Assembly: GCA_002686135.1 (NCBI GenBank)
Contig: NZAO01000080.1
Coordinates: 14,210 to 19,308, forward strand
Length of the DNA: 5,099 bases
Source: Rhodospirillaceae bacterium
Lineage (GTDB): Bacteria > Pseudomonadota > Alphaproteobacteria > UBA11136
Direction of reading: 5' to 3'
Made by a program: the position numbers and the translations under genes. This document shows, one piece after another, positions 1 to 5,099 of this stretch (position 1 is its first letter; every line of letters begins with the position of its first letter). The notes under the pieces were generated by a model that was given only the letters and a program-made list of their open reading frames with translations, was not told where the DNA came from and ran no database searches.

Positions 1-206
1 GCCGCCGCTGTCTGACTGGCACGTTTCAGCGGGCTGGTGACCCACAGGGCGTCCCGGGGCAGACATGAGGCCAGGCTATTCAGGATGGCGACGTCGGAAA
101 TATCGGCATCCACATCCATTTGTCCGAAGACACGACCCCTGCGCTCGGGAACGGGAGCATGGCGCAGCCACCACCAGCGGGTGATGCGGGTTACATCCTT
201 GGTCAT
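1..206 (-). CDS. cobC: Histidine phosphatase family protein, probable alpha-ribazole phosphatase CobC (partial, C-terminus beyond left edge)
   Basis: Only the first 68 residues are inside the window; the gene continues past position 1. The start ATG (206-204) overlaps the cobS stop in an ATGA arrangement, which fixes the start and implies translational coupling. Near the N-terminus is WWWLRHAPV, the phosphohistidine motif of the histidine phosphatase superfamily: R15 and H16, with H16 the expected phosphate-accepting residue. A downstream TSPLKRASQTA segment at 57-67 is the second conserved arginine region of the same fold. LRHAPV in place of the commoner LRHGxT is typical of alphaproteobacterial members. 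In this family CobC removes the phosphate from alpha-ribazole 5'-phosphate (or from cobalamin phosphate) in the cytoplasm. The specific assignment rests on the adjacent cobS and nearby cobT, because the superfamily also includes phosphoglycerate mutases and other phosphatases. The superfamily call is very likely; the cobC identity is probable. Confidence 0.82.
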   Translation of the reverse strand, partial: MTKDVTRITRWWWLRHAPVPERRGRVFGQMDVDADISDVAILNSLASCLPRDALWVTSPLKRASQTAA

Positions 207-1057
207 ACAGCGGCGGCGGCGGCCAACAGGACGGCTATTTCACAGGCTTGTTGGGCGGTGCCCAGGACATCGCCGGTATAGCCGCCCACGAGACGACACG
301 ACAACGTCATCATTACCGTAATGATGGCAGCGGCGGCAAGAAGCGCAAACAGGCCTGCTACGGGACCAAGAAAAAGGAGGGCTAGCGCCGCGCCCAGGGC
401 AACTGAGGCATAAACACGATCCTGACTAGGCCGCCCCGCAGCGACCGCCAGACCGCTGCGGCGTGCCGGTTTCATATTCGAGATGATAACTGGCAATCCT
501 GCACGGGAAACGGCCTGGGCTGCAATCAGGACCGCAGCCACCTGCTCTGGATCGGCAAGGGAGACCAGGACCGCCACACGAATTCCCACTGAGAAAACCA
601 GAGCCAGTACGCCATAGGCGCCAATGAAGCTGTCATGCATGATGGCGAGGCGGTTTTTCTTGTTGCTGCCACCAATGAAACCATCCACGGTATCGGCAAG
701 CCCGTCTTCATGCATGGCCCCGGAAAGAACGACAACTGCAGCCAGGGCGAGAAACGCGGAAGGAAAAGGTGATAGGCCAATCCCGGCAGCAAGCCCGTAG
801 ACCACGCCCCCGGCGGCGCCGAGTGCCGCGCCCACCAGAGGGAAGGCGCGCATGGCGGCAGCCACGGCTCCTTTTGCCTTTTTTTTCGGCACGCCGAAGG
901 GAATCCGGGTAAGGAACCTCGTAGCCACGCACAGATCATCCCACCAACTGGAGAGAATCTCACCCGCTTCGACAGCATCGAAAATAGGATCGTTGTCCTC
1001 GGCAAGATCAGGTTCCGGCACATCGGGCGGGATGGATGGTTTTTTCCTTGTGGCCAT
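203..1057 (-). CDS. cobS: Adenosylcobinamide-GDP ribazoletransferase (cobalamin synthase) CobS
   Basis: Integral membrane enzyme that joins alpha-ribazole (or its phosphate) to adenosylcobinamide-GDP, releasing GMP and forming adenosylcobalamin (phosphate). Family signatures in order: FLTRIPFG at 48-55, PLVGAALGA at 73-81, the acidic metal-binding motif MHEDGLADTVDGF at 115-127, MHDSFIGAYGV at 140-150, and near the C-terminus GGYTGDVLGTAQQ at 258-270. Several hydrophobic segments lie between (about 73-112, 145-168, 172-192, 215-256, 270-284). At 284 residues it is longer than the usual 245-260, because about 40 residues, rich in Asp, Glu and Pro, precede the FLTRIP helix. The ATG at 1057-1055 has a weak upstream AAGAG; I see no better internal start, so the extension is probably real. 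It is first in a minus-strand pair with cobC and divergent from cobT. An 8-nt homopolymer (879-886) lies in the coding region but the frame is intact. Family assignment is firm. Confidence 0.96.
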   Translation of the reverse strand: MATRKKPSIPPDVPEPDLAEDNDPIFDAVEAGEILSSWWDDLCVATRFLTRIPFGVPKKKAKGAVAAAMRAFPLVGAALGAAGGVVYGLAAGIGLSPFPSAFLALAAVVVLSGAMHEDGLADTVDGFIGGSNKKNRLAIMHDSFIGAYGVLALVFSVGIRVAVLVSLADPEQVAAVLIAAQAVSRAGLPVIISNMKPARRSGLAVAAGRPSQDRVYASVALGAALALLFLGPVAGLFALLAAAAIITVMMTLSCRLVGGYTGDVLGTAQQACEIAVLLAAAAAV

Positions 1058-1092
1058 GAGCGGGGCTCTTAATAGGTGGCTGGATTACAGGA

Positions 1093-1119
1093 TTGTCACT
1101 AGACAGGAATGTTTATAAG
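1093..1119 (+). promoter_or_regulatory. Candidate sigma-70-type promoter for cobT and downstream genes
   Basis: TTGTCA (1093-1098) and TATAAG (1114-1119) each differ by one base from the consensus hexamers, but the spacer is only 15 bp, shorter than ideal. Transcription would start near 1126, giving a leader of about 47 nt before the cobT ATG at 1173. This is the only plausible plus-strand promoter I see ahead of the tightly packed cobT-DUF2141-regB-regA run. It is a weak, by-eye prediction. Confidence 0.3.
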
Positions 1120-1140
1120 ACAGATGAACGTCAGCGCCAA
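1112..1140 (-). promoter_or_regulatory. Candidate sigma-70-type promoter for cobS-cobC
   Basis: Read on the minus strand, TTGGCG (1140-1135) is followed after 17 bp by TATAAA (1117-1112). This is a reasonable -35/-10 pair at optimal spacing. It would start transcription near 1105 and leave a leader of about 50 nt before the cobS ATG at 1057. The match is by eye only. Its -10 element lies on the same AT-rich core as the candidate plus-strand promoter, so the two would interfere. Confidence 0.4.
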
Positions 1141-1172
1141 TTCCATCTTTTTCCACGGGTCCGATCGCTGCC

Positions 1173-2222
1173 ATGATACAGATACAGCCCCCCGCATGTT
1201 TCGATGATGTTCGTTCCCTAGTTGAGGCGTTTCCCGCCGCCAACGAGACGGCAGCGGCGGTAGCGCGCGAACGGGAATCCACGTTGACCAAGCCGGCGGG
1301 CGCGCTTGGCCGCCTTGAAGAACTATGTGAGTGGCTTTGTGCCTGGCAGGGGCGGCATCCCCCCCGCACCGAGAAACCGCTGCTGTGTCTGTTCGCCGGC
1401 AATCATGGGATAGCTGGGAGGGGTGTCTCTGCCTATCCCGTAGAGGTGACGTCCCAAATGGTACAGAATTTCATCAATGGAGGTGCCGCCATAAACCAAC
1501 TGTGTGAGCAGGCCGATGTGGAGATGCGGGTCCATGAAATGGCCCTGGAAAAGCCCACTAGGGACTTCACGCGGGAGCCCGCACTCGACGAGTCCCAGTG
1601 CATGGAGGCCATGACCTATGGCATGACGTCTGTGGAAACGGGAATGGACATGCTTTGTCTGGGAGAGATGGGAATCGCCAACACCACGTCCGCCGCTGCG
1701 CTATGCGCCGGCCTGTTCGGCGGTAAGGGAAAGGAATGGGTAGGGCCGGGAACCGGGATGGCTGGTAAGGGGCTGCGCCTTAAGGCGCGAGTCGTGGACG
1801 CGGGTCTGGCGTTTCACCGCGGCCATTTGAAAGATCCCCTTGAAGCACTGCGGCGTCTGGGGGGCCATGAACTGGCCGCCATTACCGGCGCCGTCCTCGC
1901 CGCCCGTCTTTTATCAGTTCCAGTGCTTCTCGACGGTTTTGCTTGCACCGCCGCCGCCGCGGTTCTCCACGCTCTTGCCAAGGGATCGCTGGACCACTGT
2001 CAGGTGGGTCACGTCTCCATGGAACCAGGACACCGGCGGTTGCTGGAGAAGATTGGCAAGAAGGCGCTGTTGGACCTTAGCATGCGGTTGGGCGAGGGCA
2101 CGGGTGCAGTGCTAGCCCTGGGGCTTGTCCGGTCGGCGGTCGCCTGCCACACCGGCATGGCTAGTTTTGCAGAAGCCGAAGTCAGCACCAAAGAGAGGTC
2201 CGATGACAAACATGGCGGGTAA
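1173..2222 (+). CDS. cobT: Nicotinate-nucleotide--dimethylbenzimidazole phosphoribosyltransferase CobT
   Basis: Cytoplasmic enzyme that transfers phosphoribose from nicotinate mononucleotide to 5,6-dimethylbenzimidazole, giving alpha-ribazole 5'-phosphate for the lower ligand of cobalamin. The 349 residues match the usual length (about 340-356). Family hallmarks: LTKPAGALGRLE at 38-49, FAGNHGIAGRGVSAYP at 74-89, NGGAAINQL at 102-110, GEMGIANTTSAAAL at 164-177, GPGTGM at 191-196, LLDGFACTAAA at 252-262, SMEPGHR at 282-288, and LGEGTGA at 306-312. E308 corresponds to the catalytic Glu317 of the Salmonella enzyme (residue number from memory). The ATG at 1173 is the only usual start codon after an in-frame stop at 1125-1127, although no clear Shine-Dalgarno precedes it. 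The gene is divergent from cobS, and its 3' end overlaps the DUF2141 gene by 20 bp. No cobalamin riboswitch is visible upstream. The assignment is firm. Confidence 0.97.
   Translation: MIQIQPPACFDDVRSLVEAFPAANETAAAVARERESTLTKPAGALGRLEELCEWLCAWQGRHPPRTEKPLLCLFAGNHGIAGRGVSAYPVEVTSQMVQNFINGGAAINQLCEQADVEMRVHEMALEKPTRDFTREPALDESQCMEAMTYGMTSVETGMDMLCLGEMGIANTTSAAALCAGLFGGKGKEWVGPGTGMAGKGLRLKARVVDAGLAFHRGHLKDPLEALRRLGGHELAAITGAVLAARLLSVPVLLDGFACTAAAAVLHALAKGSLDHCQVGHVSMEPGHRRLLEKIGKKALLDLSMRLGEGTGAVLALGLVRSAVACHTGMASFAEAEVSTKERSDDKHGG
2192..2198 (+). promoter_or_regulatory. Shine-Dalgarno deciding the start of the DUF2141 gene
   Basis: The purine run AGAGAGG lies inside the 3' end of cobT, 4 nt before the ATG at 2203. 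It favours 2203 over the more upstream in-frame ATG at 2125, which would overlap cobT by nearly 100 bp and place non-signal sequence ahead of the export signal. It also favours 2203 over the next ATG at 2212, which is spaced 13 nt away. The 4-nt spacing is slightly short. Confidence 0.5.
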
Positions 2223-2718
2223 TGACGAAAGACGGGCTTGGCGTTTGTCGGGAATGGGTCTTGTTCTTTGCGTATCCCTGTTGGCATCAACGCCCGCGGC
2301 CACTCGGGCGGGGGAATTGCAGGTGGAAGTGAAAGGGCTGCGCAACAATGACGGTCTCGTGCGGCTGGCCCTTTATGACCGGCCCGAACTCTTTCCCATC
2401 AGTGGTAAAGCCTTTATCATTTCGGACGTGCCCATTCCCTATCAGGGGTTAAGCTTACTCTTTTCCGACCTGCCGCCAGGAGAATACGCCCTGGCCCTGT
2501 TTCACGACGAGGATGGCGACAACGTCTTCGACAAGGGCTTTCTGGGCCTGCCTCTGGAAGGGTTCGGGTTCAGCAACGACGCCACCGTTTTTTTCTCGGC
2601 CCCCAGTTTCAGCGCTGCCGCCGTGACGGTTGGCGAAGAACTCACTGCCATCACCGTCCATGTGAGATACTGGTCACAGGATTCATCCAAGGAGCGGAGG
2701 GAAGATGGCGGACCATAA
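2203..2718 (+). CDS. Exported DUF2141 domain-containing protein
   Basis: A 171-residue protein of the DUF2141 family, whose biochemical role is unknown to me. Residues 1-36 look like a Sec signal peptide: basic RRAWR at 10-14, a hydrophobic core at about 17-30, and an Ala-x-Ala-type site (TRA|GEL) predicting cleavage after A36, so the mature protein should be periplasmic or outside the cell. The mature part begins LQVEVKGLRNNDGLVRLALYD, a beta-rich start typical of the family. Family signatures follow: DLPPGEYALALFHDEDGDN to about 107 and GLPLEGFGFSND at 115-126. HDEDGDNVFD (101-110) resembles a calcium-binding DxDxD loop. The start at 2203 is chosen from its Shine-Dalgarno and signal peptide. 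The gene lies between cobT (20-bp overlap) and regB (14-bp overlap), suggesting co-expression, but this gives no direct clue to function. Family assignment is strong; the role is unassigned. Confidence 0.9.
   Translation: MTNMAGNDERRAWRLSGMGLVLCVSLLASTPAATRAGELQVEVKGLRNNDGLVRLALYDRPELFPISGKAFIISDVPIPYQGLSLLFSDLPPGEYALALFHDEDGDNVFDKGFLGLPLEGFGFSNDATVFFSAPSFSAAAVTVGEELTAITVHVRYWSQDSSKERREDGGP
2689..2701 (+). promoter_or_regulatory. Shine-Dalgarno region for regB
   Basis: A purine-rich tract containing AAGGAG (10 nt before the ATG) and GGAGGG (3 nt before it) precedes the regB ATG at 2705, inside the end of the DUF2141 gene. It is the strongest ribosome-binding signal in the window. It supports 2705 as the real start of the kinase despite the 14-bp overlap, and indicates that the gene was built to be well translated. 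Confidence 0.6.
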
Positions 2719-4105
2719 AACCGTGGGTGATTTCATCCAGACCTTCGTGCCTTGGCCCACGCCCGGGGAAACCGACAGAATCCGCCTGCGCACGCTGGTG
2801 CGTATCCGCTGGGTAGCAGTAGCTGGACAACTTAATGCCCTGGTGGTGGTTTATTATTTTCTGGGCTATCCCCTCCCCATCATTCCAGCCCTTGTTCTGG
2901 TCCTAGCCTCGGGCCTTCTGAACCTGACCATCATCAGCGGGCAAATCAGCGGGCATCCCCTTCAAACCTAGCTTAGCGACGGGAAAGCAGCGGTCCAACT
3001 GGGCCTCGATACAGTACAGTTGAGCCTGCTGCTATTCCTCACTGGAGGCTTGATTAATCCTTTTGCAGTGCTGATTCTCGCGCCGATTACCATTGCGGCT
3101 ACCGTTTTGTCACGACGCAGCACCATCATATTGGGGATTCTGTCAATAACGTGTATTTCCCTGCTCGCTTTCTGGTATCTCCCCCTGCCCATTCCACCGG
3201 ACATTTTCTACATTCCACCCGTCTATATCGTCGGCATATGGGTGGCCCTGTTAACAGCCATCATCCTTCTCGCCACCTATAACTGGTATCTGGCGGAAAG
3301 CGGACGCCGCATGTCCCAGGCGCTTTTCGACACGCAAATGGCCTTGGCGAGGGAACAACGGCACTCGGCACTCGGCGCCCTTGCCGCGGCGGTGGCACAT
3401 GAGCTTGGAAGTCCGCTCAGCACCATTGCCGTGGTGGCAAAAGAAATTGCTCACGACGCCCCCGATGCTGGCCCCTTGGCCGAGGATGTAGCCCTTCTTA
3501 TCAACCAGAGCGAACGCTGCCGTGAAATCCTCGCCGAACTAGCCGAGAGACCGGGAGAAAGCGAAGAGACGATCCTTCGCCCCATTCCCCTTTCAGGGCT
3601 GGTGATGGCGGCGGCCACGCCTTATGCGGATGCCTCCGTGGAGGTGGTCTTCGAGAAAAGGGCGGAGAAGACCGAAGAAGGAGAAGCCTTACCTGCCGAG
3701 CCCCAGGTTGAACAGAGTCCCGAATTTATGTATGGCATCGGCGGACTGGTGCACAATGCCGTAGGCTTCGCCCGTGAGCGCGTTTTGGTGGTGACACACT
3801 GGAACACAACGGACGCAACCGTGGAAATACTTGACGACGGCCCCGGATTTCCACAACACATCATTCAGCGCCTTGGCGATCCTTATCTATCCACCCGTTC
3901 AGGAAAGGGGGGGCATATGGGGCTGGGAATTTTTATTTCTCAAACCTTGCTGGCACAAACCGGCGCTGTGCTATCTTTTGGCAATCGCTGGAATGGGGGG
4001 GCCATGGTTACGGCACGATGGCCACGCTCGGTGTTGGAGCCCTCCGCACCATCGACGGAAGCTGATTTAACGGAGAACGGGCTTTTTGGTGATGCGAAAA
4101 GATGA
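2705..4105 (+). pseudogene. regB: RegB/PrrB/ActS-type redox sensor histidine kinase interrupted by one in-frame amber codon
   Basis: One continuous frame of 466 positions encodes a full-length RegB-like kinase, except that codon 89 is TAG. RegB kinases are inner-membrane proteins that sense quinone redox state and phosphorylate RegA. Upstream of the stop are two hydrophobic helices (about 32-54 and 57-77). Family sequence resumes directly after it (LSDGKAAVQLGLDTVQL, 90-106). Then come the quinone-site heptad GGLINPF at 114-120, further helices at about 118-135, 137-158 and 170-193, and the H-box AHELGSP with H232. Redox-active C272 sits in SERCREIL, the same 40-residue spacing as His225/Cys265 of Rhodobacter capsulatus RegB (numbers from memory). 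The N-box HNAVGFA has N351, the G1 box is DDGPGF (377-382), and the glycine-rich G2 region is GKGGHMGLGIFI (400-411). No frameshift is present. The cause may be a nonsense mutation, a sequencing error or readthrough. The gene lies between the DUF2141 gene and regA. The RegB assignment is firm; inactivity is uncertain. Confidence 0.85.
2969..2971 (+). other. In-frame amber (TAG) stop inside regB
   Basis: The codons around it read CAA ACC TAG CTT AGC GAC, i.e. Q-T-stop-L-S-D, in the cytoplasmic or periplasmic loop between the second and third predicted membrane helices. Relatives, as I recall, usually have a basic residue followed by LSD here. One base change from CAG (Gln) or AAG (Lys) gives TAG; an Arg codon CGG would need two. 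Without suppression only an 88-residue two-helix fragment is made. The first later starts in frame are TTG at 3020 (no Shine-Dalgarno) and ATG at 3311 (weak GGAAAG about 11 nt upstream); the latter would yield a soluble kinase domain of 264 residues. Confidence 0.85.
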
Positions 4106-4676
4106 CAAAAAAAATATGGAACACGTTTCAGGGCACCCCGTCACCAGCGGCCAGGGACGGCGCCTTCTTATTCTCGACGACGACGCGCCCTTACGCATGC
4201 GGCTGGCCAAGGCCATGGAAAAACGCGGGTTTACCACTTCCACAGCGGAAAGCGTCAGCGAGGCTCTGAAAATCACATCGGGCCAAAGCCACGATTATGC
4301 CGTACTGGACCTGCGACTCGAAGACGGTAGTGGACTTGAAGTGGTCGCCGCACTTCGTGATTCGAACCCGAACACCCGCATCATCATACTCACCGGATTT
4401 GGAAACATTGCCACCGCCGTTTCCGCCGTCAAGGCCGGCGCCATTGATTATCTGCCCAAGCCCGCGGATGCCGATGTCATCGAGAAAACGCTTCTTGCCG
4501 ATTCCGATTCGCTTCCTCCCCCACCCGATCAACCCATGTCGGCCAACCGGGTGCGCTGGGAACACATCCTGAGAGTCTTCGAACAATGCGGCCGCAATGT
4601 TTCCGAGACCGCACGACGCCTCGGCATGCACCGGCGCACCCTGCAGCGTATTCTCAACAAGCACGCACCGAAATAA
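4092..4676 (+). CDS. regA: RegA/PrrA/ActR-type redox response regulator
   Basis: Cytoplasmic DNA-binding response regulator, the partner of RegB; in the family it controls photosynthesis, respiration, carbon and nitrogen fixation genes in response to redox state. Numbering from the ATG at 4092 (194 residues): receiver domain about 24-140 with the acidic pocket D29-D31, phospho-acceptor D73 in VLDLRLEDGSG, T101 in LTGFGN and the conserved K123 in YLPKPAD. A four-proline linker (SLPPPP, then MSANRVRWEHI) is a RegA hallmark. It is followed by a Fis-type helix-turn-helix, NVSETARRLGMHRRTLQRIL, at 169-188. The domain is complete. The start is uncertain: TTG 4086, GTG 4089, ATG 4092 and ATG 4116 are all in frame. 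ATG 4116 gives the N-terminal length closest to known RegA proteins (about 15 residues before the first strand) and a 10-bp gap after regB; ATG 4092 overlaps regB by 14 bp. Neither has a well-spaced Shine-Dalgarno. Confidence 0.95.
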   Translation: MRKDDKKNMEHVSGHPVTSGQGRRLLILDDDAPLRMRLAKAMEKRGFTTSTAESVSEALKITSGQSHDYAVLDLRLEDGSGLEVVAALRDSNPNTRIIILTGFGNIATAVSAVKAGAIDYLPKPADADVIEKTLLADSDSLPPPPDQPMSANRVRWEHILRVFEQCGRNVSETARRLGMHRRTLQRILNKHAPK

Positions 4677-4755
4677 ATCTGTTTGTTAAGGCCCGGAGCG
4701 AGTCTTAAAGGGATTCGGTGATAAGGCCCAAGAGCAGAACGAGCAAATTCTTCCC
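4677..4755. other. Short intergenic gap between regA and the phosphatase gene
   Basis: This 79-bp gap holds no convincing terminator: the only pairing I see is a 5-bp TTAAG/CTTAA inverted repeat (4686-4690 with 4704-4708) with a 13-nt loop and no T-run. A TTGTTA (4683-4688) with TAAAGG 17 bp further on is too poor a promoter match to call. The phosphatase gene could be read through from regA or have its own weak promoter. Confidence 0.4.
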
Positions 4756-5099
4756 ATGTTTTCCAGGCTTCTCAAGCGTACTGCGTTCACCATTGCCAAT
4801 CCGCGAGTGCCGAGCGGCAGCAGAGTCTACGCCGTGGGGGACATTCATGGGCGGCTTGATCTCATCGAAAAAATGCATGAGCTCATCGCCGCCGATGCCA
4901 CCGATTTTGACGGGTCGCGAAAAGTGGTGATTTATCTGGGGGACTATATTGATCGCGGTGAGAAATCCCGGCAGGTGGTGGATTTCCTTCTCGACAATCC
5001 CCTGCCTGGTTTTGAAAACATTTATCTGAAGGGAAACCACGAGGATTCACTGATAAAATTTCTCAGTGACACTTCCATCGGTTCGGCGTGGATGCGCTA
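4756..5099 (+). CDS. Metallophosphoesterase, PPP-type serine/threonine protein phosphatase-like (partial, C-terminus beyond right edge)
   Basis: The first 114 residues are in the window and the frame is open to the right edge. Three of the family metal-site motifs appear in the right order and spacing: GDIHG at 28-32 (D29, H31), GDYIDRG at 62-68 (D63, D66, R67) and GNHE at 93-96 (N94, H95). These residues bind the two metal ions and the phosphate in calcineurin-like phosphoesterases, and the GDxHG, GDxxDRG, GNHE set is typical of the PPP branch, which includes bacterial protein phosphatases and ApaH-like enzymes. The substrate cannot be inferred from this part; remaining metal-ligand histidines lie beyond the window. 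The ATG at 4756 places the usual short lead before the first motif; no in-frame ATG lies closer upstream and the Shine-Dalgarno is weak. It is 79 bp downstream of regA on the same strand, and a functional link to RegBA is not established. Confidence 0.9.
   Translation, partial: MFSRLLKRTAFTIANPRVPSGSRVYAVGDIHGRLDLIEKMHELIAADATDFDGSRKVVIYLGDYIDRGEKSRQVVDFLLDNPLPGFENIYLKGNHEDSLIKFLSDTSIGSAWMR

Noticed and set aside
526..1023. 165-codon frame on the same strand as cobS in another register
   Set aside because: It overlaps the membrane-spanning body of CobS completely, with composition expected of an out-of-frame reading of that gene.
1058..1172. Cobalamin riboswitch in front of cobT or cobS
   Set aside because: The gap is only 115 bp, shared by two divergent leaders, and I cannot find a B12-box-like core or the multi-stem layout; a full riboswitch usually needs more than this.
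2125..2202. Longer N-terminus for the DUF2141 protein starting at 2125
   Set aside because: It would overlap cobT by 98 bp, lacks a Shine-Dalgarno, and puts 26 residues that are out-of-frame cobT sequence ahead of a good signal peptide.
3907..3913. Homopolymer runs in regB (7 G here and again near 3995) as possible frameshift sites
   Set aside because: The frame before and after both runs gives continuous RegB sequence including the G2 box, so no frameshift has occurred.
4191..4664. 157-codon minus-strand open frame antisense to regA
   Set aside because: It lies completely opposite the conserved RegA receiver and helix-turn-helix regions, has no family resemblance and is explained as a shadow of a high-GC gene.
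4686..4708. Terminator hairpin after regA
   Set aside because: Only a 5-bp TTAAG/CTTAA pairing around a 13-nt loop, without a GC-rich stem or T-run.
4683..4711. Promoter for the phosphatase gene (TTGTTA with TAAAGG)
   Set aside because: The -10 match is too poor to support by eye.

Overview
The window looks like chromosomal DNA from an alphaproteobacterium: moderately GC-rich (estimated by eye, not computed), tightly packed genes, an aerobic-type cobalamin end-assembly locus and a RegB/RegA (PrrBA, ActSR) redox two-component pair, which is characteristic of that class. A Rhodospirillales-like origin is plausible, but this is inference only. I see no transposon, phage gene, CRISPR array, tRNA or rRNA. 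There is no gene-free stretch over 300 bases; the two gaps are 115 bp (1058-1172) and 79 bp (4677-4755).

Left part, minus strand: a histidine-phosphatase gene, probably cobC (alpha-ribazole phosphatase), cut by the left edge. It overlaps by 4 bp the 3' end of cobS (cobalamin synthase), the gene upstream of it in transcription order. A 115-bp divergent promoter region follows, and then the plus strand carries cobT (DMB phosphoribosyltransferase). CobT makes alpha-ribazole phosphate, CobC dephosphorylates it and CobS joins the ribazole to adenosylcobinamide-GDP, so the divergon covers the lower-ligand half of B12 assembly.

Middle and right, plus strand: cobT overlaps a small exported DUF2141 protein gene (20 bp). 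That gene overlaps a regB-type sensor kinase gene (14 bp), which in turn overlaps or nearly abuts regA. After a 79-bp gap comes the start of a metallophosphoesterase (PPP-type phosphatase) gene, cut by the right edge.

The most notable observation is in regB. The reading frame from 2705 to 4105 encodes a full-length RegB-like protein with six membrane helices, the quinone-site motif GGLINPF, H-box His232, redox Cys272, and the N and G boxes. It is interrupted by one in-frame amber codon (TAG, 2969-2971) after residue 88. The frame does not shift, and recognisable family sequence continues immediately after the stop. This means a single nonsense mutation, a sequencing or assembly error, or amber readthrough. 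The partner regA appears intact. Apart from this I find recognisable families in an interesting arrangement, not a clearly new system.
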